Shown one piece after another: positions 1 to 9,725 of a DNA stretch of 64,000 nucleotides. A program made the translations under genes and the position numbers. A model generated the notes under the pieces. That model worked only from the letters and a program-made list of their open reading frames with translations, had not been told where the DNA came from and made no database searches. The stretch comes from Pseudomonadota bacterium (GTDB taxonomy: Bacteria > Pseudomonadota > Gammaproteobacteria > Xanthomonadales > Xanthomonadaceae). Numbering within the stretch: position 1 is the first letter of the stretch; every line of letters begins with the position of its first letter. Location of the stretch: assembly GCA_018240435.1 (NCBI GenBank), contig JAFEFT010000015.1:18439-82438 (forward strand), given 5' to 3'.

Positions 1-1356
1 GCGCGCGCGCAGCAAGCGTTCGCCGTGTGGCGCACCACCCCGGCCCCGCGCCGTGGCGAGGCGATCCGCCGTTGCGCCGAAGCGCTGCGCACGCACAAGG
101 ACGCGCTCGGCTCGCTGGTCGCGCTGGAAATGGGCAAGTCCAAGCCCGAAGGCGACGGCGAAGTGCAGGAGATGATCGACATCGGCGAGTTCGCCGTCGG
201 CCTGTCGCGCCAGCTTTACGGCCTGACCATGCACTCCGAGCGCCCGGGCCATCGCATGTACGAGCAGTGGCACCCGATCGGCCTGGTCGGGATCATCAGC
301 GCCTTCAACTTCCCGGTCGCGGTGTGGGCGTGGAACTCGTTCGTCGCGGCGGTCTGCGGCGACATCTCGATCTGGAAGCCTTCGCCCAAAACCCCGCTGT
401 CGGCGATCGCCGCGATGCGCATCTGCAACCAGGCGCTGGCCGACGGCGGCTTCCCCGACCTGTTCTTCCTGTTCAACGACGCCGGCAGCGAACTGGCGCA
501 GCGTTTCGTCGACGACCGCCGCATCCCGCTGGTCAGCTTCACCGGCTCCACGAAGGTCGGCCGCAGGGTCGGCGAGCGTGTCGCCCATCGCATGGGTTGC
601 TCGCTGCTGGAGCTCGGCGGCAACAACGCCATCATCGTCGATGAAACCGCCGATCTGAAGCTGGCCATCCCCGCCATCGTCTTCGGCGCGGTCGGCACCG
701 CCGGCCAGCGCTGCACCACCACCCGCCGCCTGATCGTGCACGCCTCACGCCACGACGAGGTGCTGGCCAAGCTGGTCGCCGCCTACGCGCAGGTCGAAAA
801 GAAGATCGGCGACCCCACCGACCCGGCCAACCTGATGGGCCCGCTCAACAGCGCCGACGCGGTGGCCGCGTTCGAGAGCGCGATCGCCAAGGCCAAGGCT
901 GCCGGCGGCGCGATCGCCAGCGGCGGCCGCGCGCTGCGCGAACGCCCCGGCCACTTCGTGCTGCCGACCATCATCACCGGCCTGAAAAACTCCGACGAGG
1001 TGGTGCAGACCGAAACCTTCGCCCCGATCCTGTACGTGATGAAGTACGACACGCTCGATCAGGCCATCGCGATGCAAAACGACGTGCCGCAGGGCCTGTC
1101 GTCGTCGATCTTCACCACCAACCTCAAGCACGCCGAGGCGTTCCTCGCGGCGGCCGGCAGCGACTGCGGCATCGCCAACGTCAACATCGGCACCTCGGGC
1201 GCGGAGATCGGCGGCGCCTTCGGCGGCGAGAAGGAAACCGGCGGTGGCCGCGAGTCCGGTTCGGATGCCTGGAAGGCCTACATGCGCCGGCAGACCAACA
1301 CCATCAATTACTCCGACGCGCTGCCGCTGGCCCAGGGCATCAAGTTCGACGTCTGA
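1..1356 (+). CDS. Aldehyde dehydrogenase, ALDH7/AmaB type (5' end outside the window)
   Basis: NAD-dependent aldehyde dehydrogenase. The reading frame is open from the first base, and the residues before the first possible start ([18 protein letters not shown]) are normal ALDH sequence, so the gene begins upstream of the window and about 50-60 residues are missing. The motifs seen are the Rossmann segment [12 protein letters not shown], the LELGGNNA loop with its catalytic Glu, and [13 protein letters not shown] with the nucleophilic Cys. ELGGNNA and [10 protein letters not shown] are characteristic of the ALDH7 group, whose bacterial members oxidise 2-aminoadipate 6-semialdehyde (piperideine-6-carboxylate) in lysine breakdown. 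The substrate is inferred from the family. The protein should be cytosolic. The next gene is unrelated and no operon can be judged from what is visible. Confidence 0.9.
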   Translation, partial: ARAQQAFAVWRTTPAPRRGEAIRRCAEALRTHKDALGSLVALEMGKSKPEGDGEVQEMIDIGEFAVGLSRQLYGLTMHSERPGHRMYEQWHPIGLVGIISAFNFPVAVWAWNSFVAAVCGDISIWKPSPKTPLSAIAAMRICNQALADGGFPDLFFLFNDAGSELAQRFVDDRRIPLVSFTGSTKVGRRVGERVAHRMGCSLLELGGNNAIIVDETADLKLAIPAIVFGAVGTAGQRCTTTRRLIVHASRHDEVLAKLVAAYAQVEKKIGDPTDPANLMGPLNSADAVAAFESAIAKAKAAGGAIASGGRALRERPGHFVLPTIITGLKNSDEVVQTETFAPILYVMKYDTLDQAIAMQNDVPQGLSSSIFTTNLKHAEAFLAAAGSDCGIANVNIGTSGAEIGGAFGGEKETGGGRESGSDAWKAYMRRQTNTINYSDALPLAQGIKFDV

Positions 1357-1435
1357 GCCGACCGTGCCTTCGCCGCGCCCGTCGCCATGCCCGGCGGCGG
1401 CGCGGCGATCGTCGCCCGCATCGACCGTCCACACG

Positions 1436-1741
1436 ATGAATGCCACGCCCCGCCCCACCTGCGCCACGGCCACGATCAGCCTGGTGTTCGGCATCCTGTG
1501 CTGGTTCGCCCTGCCCTTCATCGGCGCGGTGATCGCCGTCGTCACCGGACACATGGCGCGTTCGGAAATCCGCCGCGCGCGGGGTGCGCTCGACGGCGAT
1601 GGCCTTGCGGTCGGCGGGCTCGTGCTCGGTTACCTGCATCTCGTCGTCGCTGCGCTGGCGCTGCTGGCGATCTTGCTGTTCTTCGGCGGCATGGTCGGAT
1701 TCCTCGCCTTTGTCGCCGCGATGGTCTCGCACCACGGCTAG
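1436..1741 (+). CDS. Small DUF4190-type membrane protein
   Basis: A 101-residue protein made almost entirely of two hydrophobic blocks, roughly residues 8-37 and 57-95. They are joined by a short charged loop with the [19 protein letters not shown] pattern. The arrangement of helix, [10 protein letters not shown], (D/G)GLAxGGLVLGY and helix is typical of DUF4190 proteins, small inner-membrane proteins of unknown function. The start was taken at the ATG that directly precedes [18 protein letters not shown], because the longer frame upstream is antisense-like sequence with no membrane character. No Shine-Dalgarno sequence is obvious. It lies between the aldehyde dehydrogenase and pyrD on the same strand with gaps near 80 and 145 bases, so co-transcription is not shown. 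Confidence 0.75.
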   Translation: MNATPRPTCATATISLVFGILCWFALPFIGAVIAVVTGHMARSEIRRARGALDGDGLAVGGLVLGYLHLVVAALALLAILLFFGGMVGFLAFVAAMVSHHG

Positions 1742-1886
1742 CCCGACCTGCCATGACCGGATCGCAAACCACCAACGATCAGGCCCGGCCGCGCAGCACT
1801 CCGGCGCCGGCGAGCGCAGGCTGCGCGCTACAAGCGCGGCTGCCGATCGTCTACCCTACGCGCCTGTTTGCCGAAATCATTGCCTG

Positions 1887-2918
1887 ATGTACGGTCTCAT
1901 TCGTCCCTTCCTGTTCGCGCTCGATCCGGAACTGGCGCACGGCCTGGCGCTGCGCGCCATCGAGACGACCTACCGTTCGGGCGCCCACCACCTGCTGGCG
2001 CGGCGGCCGCCGCGGCTGCCGACGCGGGTGTTCTGGCGCCTGTTCGAGAACCCGTTCGGGCTGGCCGCCGGGCTGGACAAGAACGGCACCCATATCGACG
2101 CCTTGCTGGCGATGGGCTTTGGCTTCATCGAAGTCGGCACCACCACGCCGCGGCCGCAACCGGGCAATCCCAAGCCGCGCATGTTCCGCCTGCCCGAGCA
2201 GCAGGCGATCATCAATCGCCTGGGTTTCAACAACGACGGCGTCGATGCCTTGGTGAAAAACGTCGCGCGCGCGCGTCGCAGGGGCATCGTCGGCATCAAC
2301 ATCGGCAAGAATGCCGACACACCGAACGAAAACGCCATCGACGATTATTTGTTTTGCCTCGAACGCGTCTACCCGATCGCCGACTACGTCACCGTCAACA
2401 TCTCCTCGCCCAATACCGCCGGCCTGCGCGATTTGCAGAAGGACGAACCGCTGCGCGCGCTGGTCGGCACGTTGCGCGAAGCGCAGGAAAAACTGCGCAG
2501 CCAGCACCGCAAGGACACCCCGATCCTGTTCAAGATCGCGCCGGATCTGGAAGACTCCGCCGTCGACGGCATGGCGCGGATCATGCTCGACGCGGGCGTC
2601 GAGGGCATCATCGCCACCAACACCACCATTGCCCGCACCGCCATCGCCGGGCACAAGCTCGAAGGCGAGGCCGGCGGCCTGTCCGGCAAGCCGCTGTACC
2701 AGCGCTCGACGCAGGTGCTGTCGCGACTGCGCGCGCGCGTGGGCGAGAAGATCCCGCTGATCGGCGTCGGCGGCATCATGAGCGGCGGCGATGCGGTGGC
2801 CAAGGTCGCCGCCGGCGCCACCCTCGTGCAGTGCTACACCGGCCTGATCTATCGCGGCCCCAATCTCATCAGCGAATGCGTCTCCGCGCTGCGCGCTCGT
2901 CGCGAAGGTTCGGTGTGA
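1887..2918 (+). CDS. pyrD: Dihydroorotate dehydrogenase (quinone), class 2
   Basis: Catalyses the oxidation of dihydroorotate to orotate in pyrimidine synthesis, passing electrons through FMN to the quinone pool. The 343 residues match the class 2 length. The N-terminal [19 protein letters not shown] is the amphipathic membrane-binding helix pair of this class. Core motifs are [10 protein letters not shown], the NRLGFNNDG loop, NISSPNT with the class 2 catalytic Ser, IATNTTI and the FMN-phosphate site LIGVGGI. The start was chosen at the ATG before YGLIRPF, since the open frame upstream is not homologous. The stop overlaps the start of murB by one base (TGATG), so the two genes are probably translationally coupled. 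Confidence 0.97.
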   Translation: MYGLIRPFLFALDPELAHGLALRAIETTYRSGAHHLLARRPPRLPTRVFWRLFENPFGLAAGLDKNGTHIDALLAMGFGFIEVGTTTPRPQPGNPKPRMFRLPEQQAIINRLGFNNDGVDALVKNVARARRRGIVGINIGKNADTPNENAIDDYLFCLERVYPIADYVTVNISSPNTAGLRDLQKDEPLRALVGTLREAQEKLRSQHRKDTPILFKIAPDLEDSAVDGMARIMLDAGVEGIIATNTTIARTAIAGHKLEGEAGGLSGKPLYQRSTQVLSRLRARVGEKIPLIGVGGIMSGGDAVAKVAAGATLVQCYTGLIYRGPNLISECVSALRARREGSV

Positions 2919-3955
2919 TGGCTGGCCTGCGGTTGCTGGACGACGCCCCGCTGATCGCCCGCAACACCTTTCGCGTCGCGGCGCAGGCGCAGTTGCTGGC
3001 CGAGGTGCGCGACCGCGCCGGCTTCGACGAACTGTGCGGCAGCGGCGCGCTGCGCCTGGATCCATTGCTGGTGCTCGGTGACGGCAGCAACCTGTTGCTG
3101 GTCGACGACGTGCCGGGGCTGGTCGTCCACCTCGACCTGCGCGGCATTTCGACGCTGGCAGAAAATGGCGACGGTGCATTGGTGCGCGCCGAGGCCGGCG
3201 TCGGCTGGAACGATCTGGTGCACTGGACGCTGGGCCGGCGGCTGGAAGGGCTGGAGAACCTCGCTCTCATCCCCGGCCGGGTCGGTGCCGCGCCGATCCA
3301 GAACATCGGTGCCTACGGCGTCGAAGCAGGCGAGTTCATCCAGACCGTGGAAGCCTACGATCGCCGCGCAGGCCGGATCGCGCGGTTCGATCGCGCCGCT
3401 TGCGACTTCGGCTACCGCGACAGCGTCTTCAAGCGCGAGCGCGAGCGCTGGATCGTGCTCGCCGTCGAGTTCCGCCTGCCGCGCCGGCACGAGTTGCGGT
3501 TGGACTACGCCGGTATCGGTGACGAGCTGGCGGCGATGGGCGTGGCGGCACCGCGGGCAGCGCACGTCGCCGAAGCGGTGATCCGCCTGCGCACGCGCAA
3601 ACTGCCCGACCCGTTGCTGATCGGCAACGCCGGCAGCTTCTTCAAGAATCCGCTGGTCGACGCGGATATCGCCGACACGCTGCAGCGCGAGCACCCGCAG
3701 CTGCCCGTGTATCCGGCCGCCGACGCGAGCAAGCGCAAGCTCGCCGCGGCATGGATGATCCAGTCCTGCGGCTGGAAAGGCCATCGCGACGGCGATGCCG
3801 GCATCGCCGCGCAACACGCGCTGGTGCTGGTCAACCACGGCCACGCCAGCGGCGCGCAATTGCTCGATCTGGCCCGCCGCGTCGCCGCCTCGGTGCGCGA
3901 GCGCTTCGGGGTGGACATCGAGCCCGAGCCACGCATCGTCGGTGCCCGCTGGTGA
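2918..3955 (+). CDS. murB: UDP-N-acetylenolpyruvoylglucosamine reductase
   Basis: FAD-dependent reductase that makes UDP-N-acetylmuramate, the second committed step of peptidoglycan precursor synthesis in the cytosol. The 345-residue protein shows the FAD-binding segment VLGDGSNLLL, the IPGRVGAAPIQNIGAYG loop, the NAGSFFKNP segment carrying the catalytic Ser, and the C-terminal EPEPRIVG with the conserved Glu. The length and the YRDSVFK motif place it with the E. coli-like type I MurB. The ATG overlaps the pyrD stop codon by one base, which supports the start and a two-gene transcription unit. Confidence 0.97.
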   Translation: MAGLRLLDDAPLIARNTFRVAAQAQLLAEVRDRAGFDELCGSGALRLDPLLVLGDGSNLLLVDDVPGLVVHLDLRGISTLAENGDGALVRAEAGVGWNDLVHWTLGRRLEGLENLALIPGRVGAAPIQNIGAYGVEAGEFIQTVEAYDRRAGRIARFDRAACDFGYRDSVFKRERERWIVLAVEFRLPRRHELRLDYAGIGDELAAMGVAAPRAAHVAEAVIRLRTRKLPDPLLIGNAGSFFKNPLVDADIADTLQREHPQLPVYPAADASKRKLAAAWMIQSCGWKGHRDGDAGIAAQHALVLVNHGHASGAQLLDLARRVAASVRERFGVDIEPEPRIVGARW

Positions 3956-4082
3956 TGCGATCGCGCCCGGCGCCTTGCGTGACCGCTGCGGCGGCCGCAG
4001 GGGGTGAATCGGTACCAGCCCGAGCACCGCGACCATCGGGCAGGCGGGCGCGCCGACGTCCCTGCCGACACGCAGCCGCACC

Positions 4083-4994
4083 ATGCTGAATGCCACGCCC
4101 AACCGTTTCGTGCGCGCCGCCGGGCTGATGCTGGCCAGCACGATCTGCTTCGGGGCGATGGCACTGACCATCAAGGTCGCCGCCCATTCGCTTTCGACCT
4201 TCGAGATCGCGTTTTTCCGCAGCGCATTGGGCCTGCTGGTGCTGCTGCCGATCCTGCGCGCCGGCGGTGCGGCGCCACGCACCCGGCAGCTGCCACGCTA
4301 CCTGTTGCGCAGCGCCATTGGCGTCGGCTCGATGCTCAGCGGCTACTGGGCGATTGCGCACCTGCCGCTGGCCCAGGCAATCGCGCTGTCGTACGCGACG
4401 CCACTGTTCGTGACGATCATGGCGGTGATCTGGCTGCGCGAACGCGTGCGCTGGCGACGCTGGGCAGCGGTGATGCTCGGTTTCGTCGGCGTGCTGGTAG
4501 TGGTGCGGCCGGGCGGCGCCGGCTTTTCGATCGCCTCGCTGGTCGCCCTGCTCGCGGCCCTGCTCAGCGCCATCGTCGCCATCCAGATCAAACAACTCTC
4601 GCGCATCGATGGGCCCGATACCATCGTCTTCTTCACCTACCTGTTCTGGGTACCGATGTCGTTGCTGGCGGCATTGCCCGGATGGCAATGGCCGCCGATG
4701 GCGACCTGGGGCTGGCTGTTCGCCACCGGCGCCTGCGGCACCGTCGCGCAACTGCTGTGGGCGCGCGCGCTCGGGCTGGGCGAGGTGTCGGCGCTGCAAC
4801 CGATCAGTTTCATGCAGTTGCCGATGGTGGCGGTGGCCGGCTACTATCTGTTCGACGAAAAACTCGATCACTGGACGCTGGCCGGCGCCGCCATCATCTT
4901 CGCCGCCAACGCCTTCATCGCCCACCGCGAAACCCGGCTGGCGCGCAGCCATGCCAGCCTGGCCCCGAGCGAGGCGGTCAAACCCGGCGAGTGA
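4083..4994 (+). CDS. EamA/DMT-family transporter
   Basis: A 303-residue inner-membrane protein with about ten hydrophobic segments arranged as two EamA repeats (residues about 12-140 and 150-285). Each repeat ends in the usual pattern of a conserved Glu followed by a short charged loop (VIWLRERVRWRRW and YYLFDEKLDHW). This is the drug/metabolite transporter superfamily. Members export amino acids, nucleosides or small organic molecules, and the substrate cannot be predicted here. The start at MLNATPNRFVRAAGLMLAS gives a short positively charged N terminus before helix 1. The 127 bases before it, after murB, hold no gene. Confidence 0.85.
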   Translation: MLNATPNRFVRAAGLMLASTICFGAMALTIKVAAHSLSTFEIAFFRSALGLLVLLPILRAGGAAPRTRQLPRYLLRSAIGVGSMLSGYWAIAHLPLAQAIALSYATPLFVTIMAVIWLRERVRWRRWAAVMLGFVGVLVVVRPGGAGFSIASLVALLAALLSAIVAIQIKQLSRIDGPDTIVFFTYLFWVPMSLLAALPGWQWPPMATWGWLFATGACGTVAQLLWARALGLGEVSALQPISFMQLPMVAVAGYYLFDEKLDHWTLAGAAIIFAANAFIAHRETRLARSHASLAPSEAVKPGE

Positions 4995-5128
4995 GGCTCA
5001 TGCCATCATCGATCACGCACGCCATGACCGTCCTTTGCGGGCACGCCGGCTCGGCGCACGATGCCGGCGCATCGGCCGGCTGATAGCACGGTGCGCAGCC
5101 GTCCGCCATTACCAGGAAGCAATGATTC

Positions 5129-5779
5129 ATGCTGCTGCTTGACGCTCTCAGCCCCGCCCCTCGCACGGTACGCATGTATCTGGCCGAGAAGGGCCTGCAC
5201 ATCCCCAGCCGGCAGGTGGACGTATTCGCCGGCGAGAACCGGCAGCAGCCCTATCTGCGGCTCAATCCGGCCGGACAGACGCCGGCGCTGCTGCTCGACG
5301 ACGGCCAGTGCCTGGCCGAGTCGGTGGCGATCATGGAATATCTGGAAGAATTGCACCCCGAACCGCCGCTGCTCGGGCGCACGCCGATCGAGCGGGCGTG
5401 CACGCGGCAATGGCTGCGCCGGGTCGAGCTGGCGATCACCGAGAACATCCACAACGCCTACCACTACGCCGAAGGGCTGGCGCGCTTTCGTGGCCGCATC
5501 CCGGTCGAAGCGGAGGCCGGCCCGGCGCTCAAACGCGTCGCCCAGGACCGGATCGCATGGCTCGACGGCATGCTCGCCGGCCATCGCTTTCTCGCCGGCG
5601 AGCGTTTCACGCTGGCCGACATCTGGCTCTACGTCTGGCTGGACTTCGCCGATTCGGTCGGCCAGCCATTCGATCGTCGCCTGCGCAACCTCACCCCATG
5701 GTTCGACAGCATCGCCGCCCGCGCATCGGCGGCCGCCAGCCTGCACCCGCGCTGCCAACCCGGCGGCGTGCGCGGTTGA
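5129..5779 (+). CDS. Glutathione S-transferase family protein
   Basis: A 216-residue protein with an N-terminal thioredoxin-like domain (residues about 1-80). Its features are the ALSPAPRTVRMYLAEKG helix start, the LNPAGQTPALLLDDG cis-Pro loop and the ESVAIMEYLEELHP glutathione-contact segment. An all-helical C-terminal domain follows, with FTLADIWLYVWLDFAD, where the helix-capping Asp is conserved. Family members conjugate or reduce substrates with glutathione in the cytosol, and the exact substrate is unknown. The start is the ATG before LLLDALS, which is the natural first strand. The neighbours on both sides are membrane proteins on the same strand with 130 and 75 base gaps. Confidence 0.88.
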   Translation: MLLLDALSPAPRTVRMYLAEKGLHIPSRQVDVFAGENRQQPYLRLNPAGQTPALLLDDGQCLAESVAIMEYLEELHPEPPLLGRTPIERACTRQWLRRVELAITENIHNAYHYAEGLARFRGRIPVEAEAGPALKRVAQDRIAWLDGMLAGHRFLAGERFTLADIWLYVWLDFADSVGQPFDRRLRNLTPWFDSIAARASAAASLHPRCQPGGVRG

Positions 5780-5854
5780 TCGCGCCACCGGCATCGGCGC
5801 CAAGCGATCGCTAACACCGGCGGTGCCAGAATCGATCGCCTCGCGACGACGCCG

Positions 5855-6649
5855 ATGACTTCTTTCCGCATGAATCCGCAAGCGACCGATCACGTCGGCA
5901 AAGTCCCCGCCGTCACCCTCGGCTTCTGGCTGTTGAAGATCATCGCCACCACCCTCGGCGAGACCGGCGGCGACGCGGTGACGATGTCGATGCAGCTCGG
6001 CTACCTCGTCGGCAGCGCGATCTTCGCGGCGATTTTCCTCGTCGCGGTGGCAATGCAAGTGCGCGCGAAATCATTCCACTCGGCGTCGTACTGGATCACC
6101 ATCATCGCCACCACCACCGTCGGCACCACGCTTGCCGATTTCGCCGACCGCTCGCTCGGCATCGGCTACACCGGCGGTTCGATCCTGTTGCTGTCGCTGT
6201 TGCTGGGCTCGCTGTTCGTCTGGCAGCGCACGCTGGGAACCGTCGCCGTTGCGAGCGTGTCGTCGCCACAGGCAGAAGGCTTCTACTGGCTCACCATCAT
6301 GTTTTCGCAGACACTGGGCACGGCGCTGGGCGATTTCGTCGCCGACGGCCGCACCGAGGTGCCGGCCGGGCTGGGCCTGGGCTACGACGGCGCGGCGCTG
6401 GTGTTCGGCGGCGCCCTGGTGCTGGTCGCGATGGCGTATGTCTCGACCCGCATCTCGCGCACGGCGCTGTTCTGGGCCGCCTTCATCCTCACTCGCCCAC
6501 TCGGCGCGGTGCTCGGCGATTTCCTCGACAAGCCGCTTGATCACGGCGGCCTGGCGCTGAGCCGCTACACCGCCTCGCTGGTGCTGCTGGTGGCGATGAC
6601 GATCGGGGTTGTGGCGCTGCCGCAACGCGCAGCGCAGCCGACGCGTTGA
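5855..6649 (+). CDS. COG4705-type conserved membrane protein
   Basis: A 264-residue protein with about eight hydrophobic helices. It shows an internal repeat of the motif family I(T/M)xxxTxGTxLGD(F), as WITIIATTTVGTTLADF, LTIMFSQTLGTALGDF and FILTRPLGAVLGDFL, preceded by FWLLKIIATTLGETGGD. This repeated pattern is the signature of the uncharacterised COG4705 membrane-anchored proteins. The function is unknown. The regular Thr/Gly-Asp motif in successive helices suggests ion or metal contact, which is inference only. It converges on the kinase gene on the other strand, with 37 bases between the two stop codons. Confidence 0.8.
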   Translation: MTSFRMNPQATDHVGKVPAVTLGFWLLKIIATTLGETGGDAVTMSMQLGYLVGSAIFAAIFLVAVAMQVRAKSFHSASYWITIIATTTVGTTLADFADRSLGIGYTGGSILLLSLLLGSLFVWQRTLGTVAVASVSSPQAEGFYWLTIMFSQTLGTALGDFVADGRTEVPAGLGLGYDGAALVFGGALVLVAMAYVSTRISRTALFWAAFILTRPLGAVLGDFLDKPLDHGGLALSRYTASLVLLVAMTIGVVALPQRAAQPTR

Positions 6650-6686
6650 TCAACGCGCATGAACGCAGCGGCAACGTCCGCGGGCA

Positions 6687-8366
6687 TCACTGATCGCGAT
6701 CACGAAAGCCCGCCAGCACCTCCATCCGGTTTTCATAGGCGGACTCCAGGCACGGCGCGTCGGTGCAGATGTCGCGCACGTTGCGAATCCAGTCGATTTC
6801 GCTGCGCTTGAGCCCCTCCTTGTCGACGACGACCTGCAGGGCGGCATCGTAGGTCTGCTGCAACAGCCGATCGGCATGCGCCAGTTCGGGGCTGGTGCAG
6901 ATCAACTGCTCGGCGTGCGAGGACGCCCGGCTGCAATCGAAACTCGGCTGCGCGTCGTCGTCGGCGATGGCGCCACTGCGGTCGGTACTGCCAGCGCTGG
7001 TGCTGGCGTCGCTGTCCGGAGCCGCGGCCGGGGGCGACGACGCGCTGCCCGCATCGGTGCCGGGAGCCGACGCGATGCCGCTGCTGCTGGCTTCACTGCT
7101 GGCCACTGGCGAGGCGACAGCCGCATCACCCGGGCTTGCGGCGGCCGACGCATCCGCTGCCGGGCTGGCGCTGCTGAATGCGAAGAAACCACTGTCCGAT
7201 CCCCACCCCTGCTTGACGGCCACGCCACCGGCGATGAGCAGGACGAATGCCGCCACACCCGCGCCGATCATCCAGGCTGGCCGACGTGGATGGATCAGGA
7301 TCGGTGCAGCAGCTGGCGGTGAAGCCGGCGCCATCGGCGTCGCGGCAACGGCCGGCACCACCGGCGCCTGCGGCAGCGGCGTGACCTGGGTGGCGGCGAC
7401 CGAGGCCGGAGTCACCGGCATCGGCGGCAGCGGTGTCACCTGCGTCGCCGCCGGCGTCGGTGGCAGCGGGGTCAGCTGGGTTGCCGCGACGGGCGCTTCC
7501 GACCGAAAGCGTGGCGGCGTCATCGGTTGCCCGGCCAGGGCCTGCTCGATGGCCTCGATCAGGGCACCGGCACTGGCCGGGCGTGCCGCCGGCTCTTTCG
7601 CCAGACCCAGCGCCAGCGCCGTCGCCACCGCGCCGGGCAGGGTCGAGGTCACCGGCGGCGGCAGCGGTGCACTGATGTGCTTGAGCAAGATCGCGTGCGG
7701 GGTGTCGGCATCGAACGGCAGATAGCCGGTCAGTACCCGGCAGGCGATCACCGCCAATGCGTAGATGTCGGTGAACGGACCGAGCGCCTCGCCCTTGGCC
7801 TGCTCGGGCGCCATGTAGGCGGGCGTGCCGAAGATGTTGCCGGTCGCCGTCTTGAGCTTTTCCGCGCCTTCGAGCAGTTTGGCCACGCCGAAGTCGGCCA
7901 GGTACGGCGCCTTGTCCTCGGTGAGCAGGATGTTCTGCGGCTTGAGATCGCGGTGGACGATGCCGCGCCGGTGCGCATAGTCGAGCGCCGCGGCGACCCC
8001 GCGCAGCACCGCCATGCCGGCGGCGACATCCATCCCGGATTTCAGTGCCGATTCGAAGTCACCGCCATCGACGTAGCGCAGCGCCATCCACGGCACGTCC
8101 TCGGCGATGCCGTAACGATACAGCGGGATGATGTTGGGATGGTCGAGGCTGGCGATGACCCGCGCTTCGAGCTCGAAGCGCTTGCTGAAATCCTGATCGT
8201 CGACCAATTGCTCGGGCAGCACCTTGAGCGCCACCATGCGATCGAGTTCGGCCTCGCGGGCGAGGTAGACCGTCGCCATGCCGCCGCGCCCGAGGCGCGA
8301 GAGGATGGTGTAGCCGCCGAGTTGGGTTCCCGTCTCGATGCGCATGCCTGTGGCGATTCCGGTCAT
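6687..8366 (-). CDS. Receptor-like Ser/Thr protein kinase with LprI-like extracellular domain
   Basis: A 559-residue Hanks-type kinase. Residues about 15-275 form the kinase domain, with the glycine loop GRGGMATVYLA, catalytic Lys48 in VALKVL, HRDLKPQN with Asp140, DFG at 158-160 and APEQ at 186-189, so all catalytic residues are present. A Pro/Thr linker with three AATQ(V/L)TPLP repeats follows. Then comes one membrane helix at about 374-388, an Ala/Ser-rich spacer and a Cys-containing C-terminal domain at about 486-555. That domain fits the LprI-like pattern (DUF1311) first known from a lysozyme inhibitor, with Cys near ExxIC, a DRLLQQTYDAAL helix, and DIC and PCL Cys residues before a YExR end. 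The inferred topology is kinase inside and LprI-like domain in the periplasm. MTGIATGM offers a second start seven codons in. The PASTA repeats common in such kinases are absent. Confidence 0.88.
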   Translation of the reverse strand: MTGIATGMRIETGTQLGGYTILSRLGRGGMATVYLAREAELDRMVALKVLPEQLVDDQDFSKRFELEARVIASLDHPNIIPLYRYGIAEDVPWMALRYVDGGDFESALKSGMDVAAGMAVLRGVAAALDYAHRRGIVHRDLKPQNILLTEDKAPYLADFGVAKLLEGAEKLKTATGNIFGTPAYMAPEQAKGEALGPFTDIYALAVIACRVLTGYLPFDADTPHAILLKHISAPLPPPVTSTLPGAVATALALGLAKEPAARPASAGALIEAIEQALAGQPMTPPRFRSEAPVAATQLTPLPPTPAATQVTPLPPMPVTPASVAATQVTPLPQAPVVPAVAATPMAPASPPAAAPILIHPRRPAWMIGAGVAAFVLLIAGGVAVKQGWGSDSGFFAFSSASPAADASAAASPGDAAVASPVASSEASSSGIASAPGTDAGSASSPPAAAPDSDASTSAGSTDRSGAIADDDAQPSFDCSRASSHAEQLICTSPELAHADRLLQQTYDAALQVVVDKEGLKRSEIDWIRNVRDICTDAPCLESAYENRMEVLAGFRDRDQ

Positions 8367-8426
8367 GGCCCGCGCGGCCGGGCCGATCCGCTCATGGTAC
8401 CGATCCGGCCGCGTGCGAGCGCGGGC

Positions 8427-9686
8427 TCACGCCGGCGCCGCGACACCATACCGCCGCTCGACGTATTCGTCGATCACCGCCACGAATTCCTCGGCGATGC
8501 GCTCGCCGCGCAAGGTCATCGCTTTCTTGCCATCGATGAACACCGGCGCAGCCGGCGCTTCGCCGGTGCCGGGCAGCGAGATTCCGATGTTCGCGTGACG
8601 CGATTCACCCGGGCCATTGACCACGCAACCCATCACCGCCAGGGTCAAATTTTCGGCGCCGGGACGGCTGATCTTCCACTCCGGCATCTTCGCGCGGACA
8701 TGCTCCTGAACGGTTTTCGCCAGTTCCTGGAAGAACTCCGAGGTGGTGCGGCCGCAGCCCGGGCAGGCGGTGACCAGCGGCGTGAACGCGCGCAGGCCCA
8801 TCGTCTGCAGCAGCTCCTGCGCGACCACCACCTCCTGCGTGCGCGCGCCGCCCGGCTCGGGCGTGAGCGAGATGCGGATGGTGTCGCCGATGCCCTGCTG
8901 CAACAGCACCGCCAGCGCCGCGGTGGAGGCGACGATGCCTTTGCTGCCCATGCCCGCTTCGGTCAGACCCAGGTGCAGGGCGTAGTCGCAGCGCGCGGCG
9001 AGGTCACGATAGACGGCGATCAATTCCTGCACGCCCGAGACCTTGCACGACAGCACGATGCGCTCGCGCGCCAGGCCCAGCTCGACCGCGCGTTGCGCCG
9101 AGTCCAGCGCCGAGCGGATCAACGCCTCGCGCATCACCGCCGGCGCATCCCACGGCTGCGCGCGTGCGTGATTTTCGTCCATCAGCTTTGCCGCCAACGC
9201 CTGATCGAGCGAACCCCAGTTGACGCCGATCCGCACCGGCTTGTCGTGCTTCAATGCCAATTCGATCAAGGTGGCGAACTGGGTGTCGCGTTTGTGGCCG
9301 AAGCCGACGTTGCCGGGATTGATTCGATACTTGGCCAGCGCCTGCGCCGCCGCCGGTTCGGCGCCGAGCAGTTGATGGCCGTTGTAGTGGAAATCGCCGA
9401 TCAGCGGCACCTCCACACCCATCAGCGCCAGCTTGTCGCGAATGCGCGGCACCGCCGCCGCCGCTTCGGGCGTGTTGACGGTGATCCGCACGAGCTCGGA
9501 GCCGGCGCGCCACAGCTCGGCGACCTGTTTCGTGGTCGCCGCGACATCGGCGGTGTCGGTGTTGGTCATCGACTGCACGACGACCGGCGCGTCGCCGCCC
9601 ATCGTCACCTTGCCGACCCGCACCGCCCGCGCCGCCCGCCGCGCCGCGGGGCCGATTGCCTCGTCCATTCCCATTGCCTCGAACAT
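8427..9686 (-). CDS. ispG: 4-hydroxy-3-methylbut-2-enyl diphosphate synthase
   Basis: Iron-sulfur enzyme of the MEP isoprenoid pathway that converts methylerythritol cyclodiphosphate into HMBPP. The 419-residue protein has the TIM-barrel start [20 protein letters not shown] and the [11 protein letters not shown] and INPGNVGF strands. The cluster-binding Cys residues lie in TACPGCGRT and in [11 protein letters not shown]. The length matches proteobacterial IspG without the extra plant domain. The ATG before [11 protein letters not shown] was taken. Two further ATG codons follow within seven residues, so the exact start is uncertain. The gene is divergent from xseA, with starts 39 bases apart, so the two share a very short promoter region. 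Confidence 0.96.
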   Translation of the reverse strand: MFEAMGMDEAIGPAARRAARAVRVGKVTMGGDAPVVVQSMTNTDTADVAATTKQVAELWRAGSELVRITVNTPEAAAAVPRIRDKLALMGVEVPLIGDFHYNGHQLLGAEPAAAQALAKYRINPGNVGFGHKRDTQFATLIELALKHDKPVRIGVNWGSLDQALAAKLMDENHARAQPWDAPAVMREALIRSALDSAQRAVELGLARERIVLSCKVSGVQELIAVYRDLAARCDYALHLGLTEAGMGSKGIVASTAALAVLLQQGIGDTIRISLTPEPGGARTQEVVVAQELLQTMGLRAFTPLVTACPGCGRTTSEFFQELAKTVQEHVRAKMPEWKISRPGAENLTLAVMGCVVNGPGESRHANIGISLPGTGEAPAAPVFIDGKKAMTLRGERIAEEFVAVIDEYVERRYGVAAPA

Positions 9687-9725
9687 CGATGCCCTATTGT
9701 AGGGCAGTGGCGTTACAGTGCCGCG

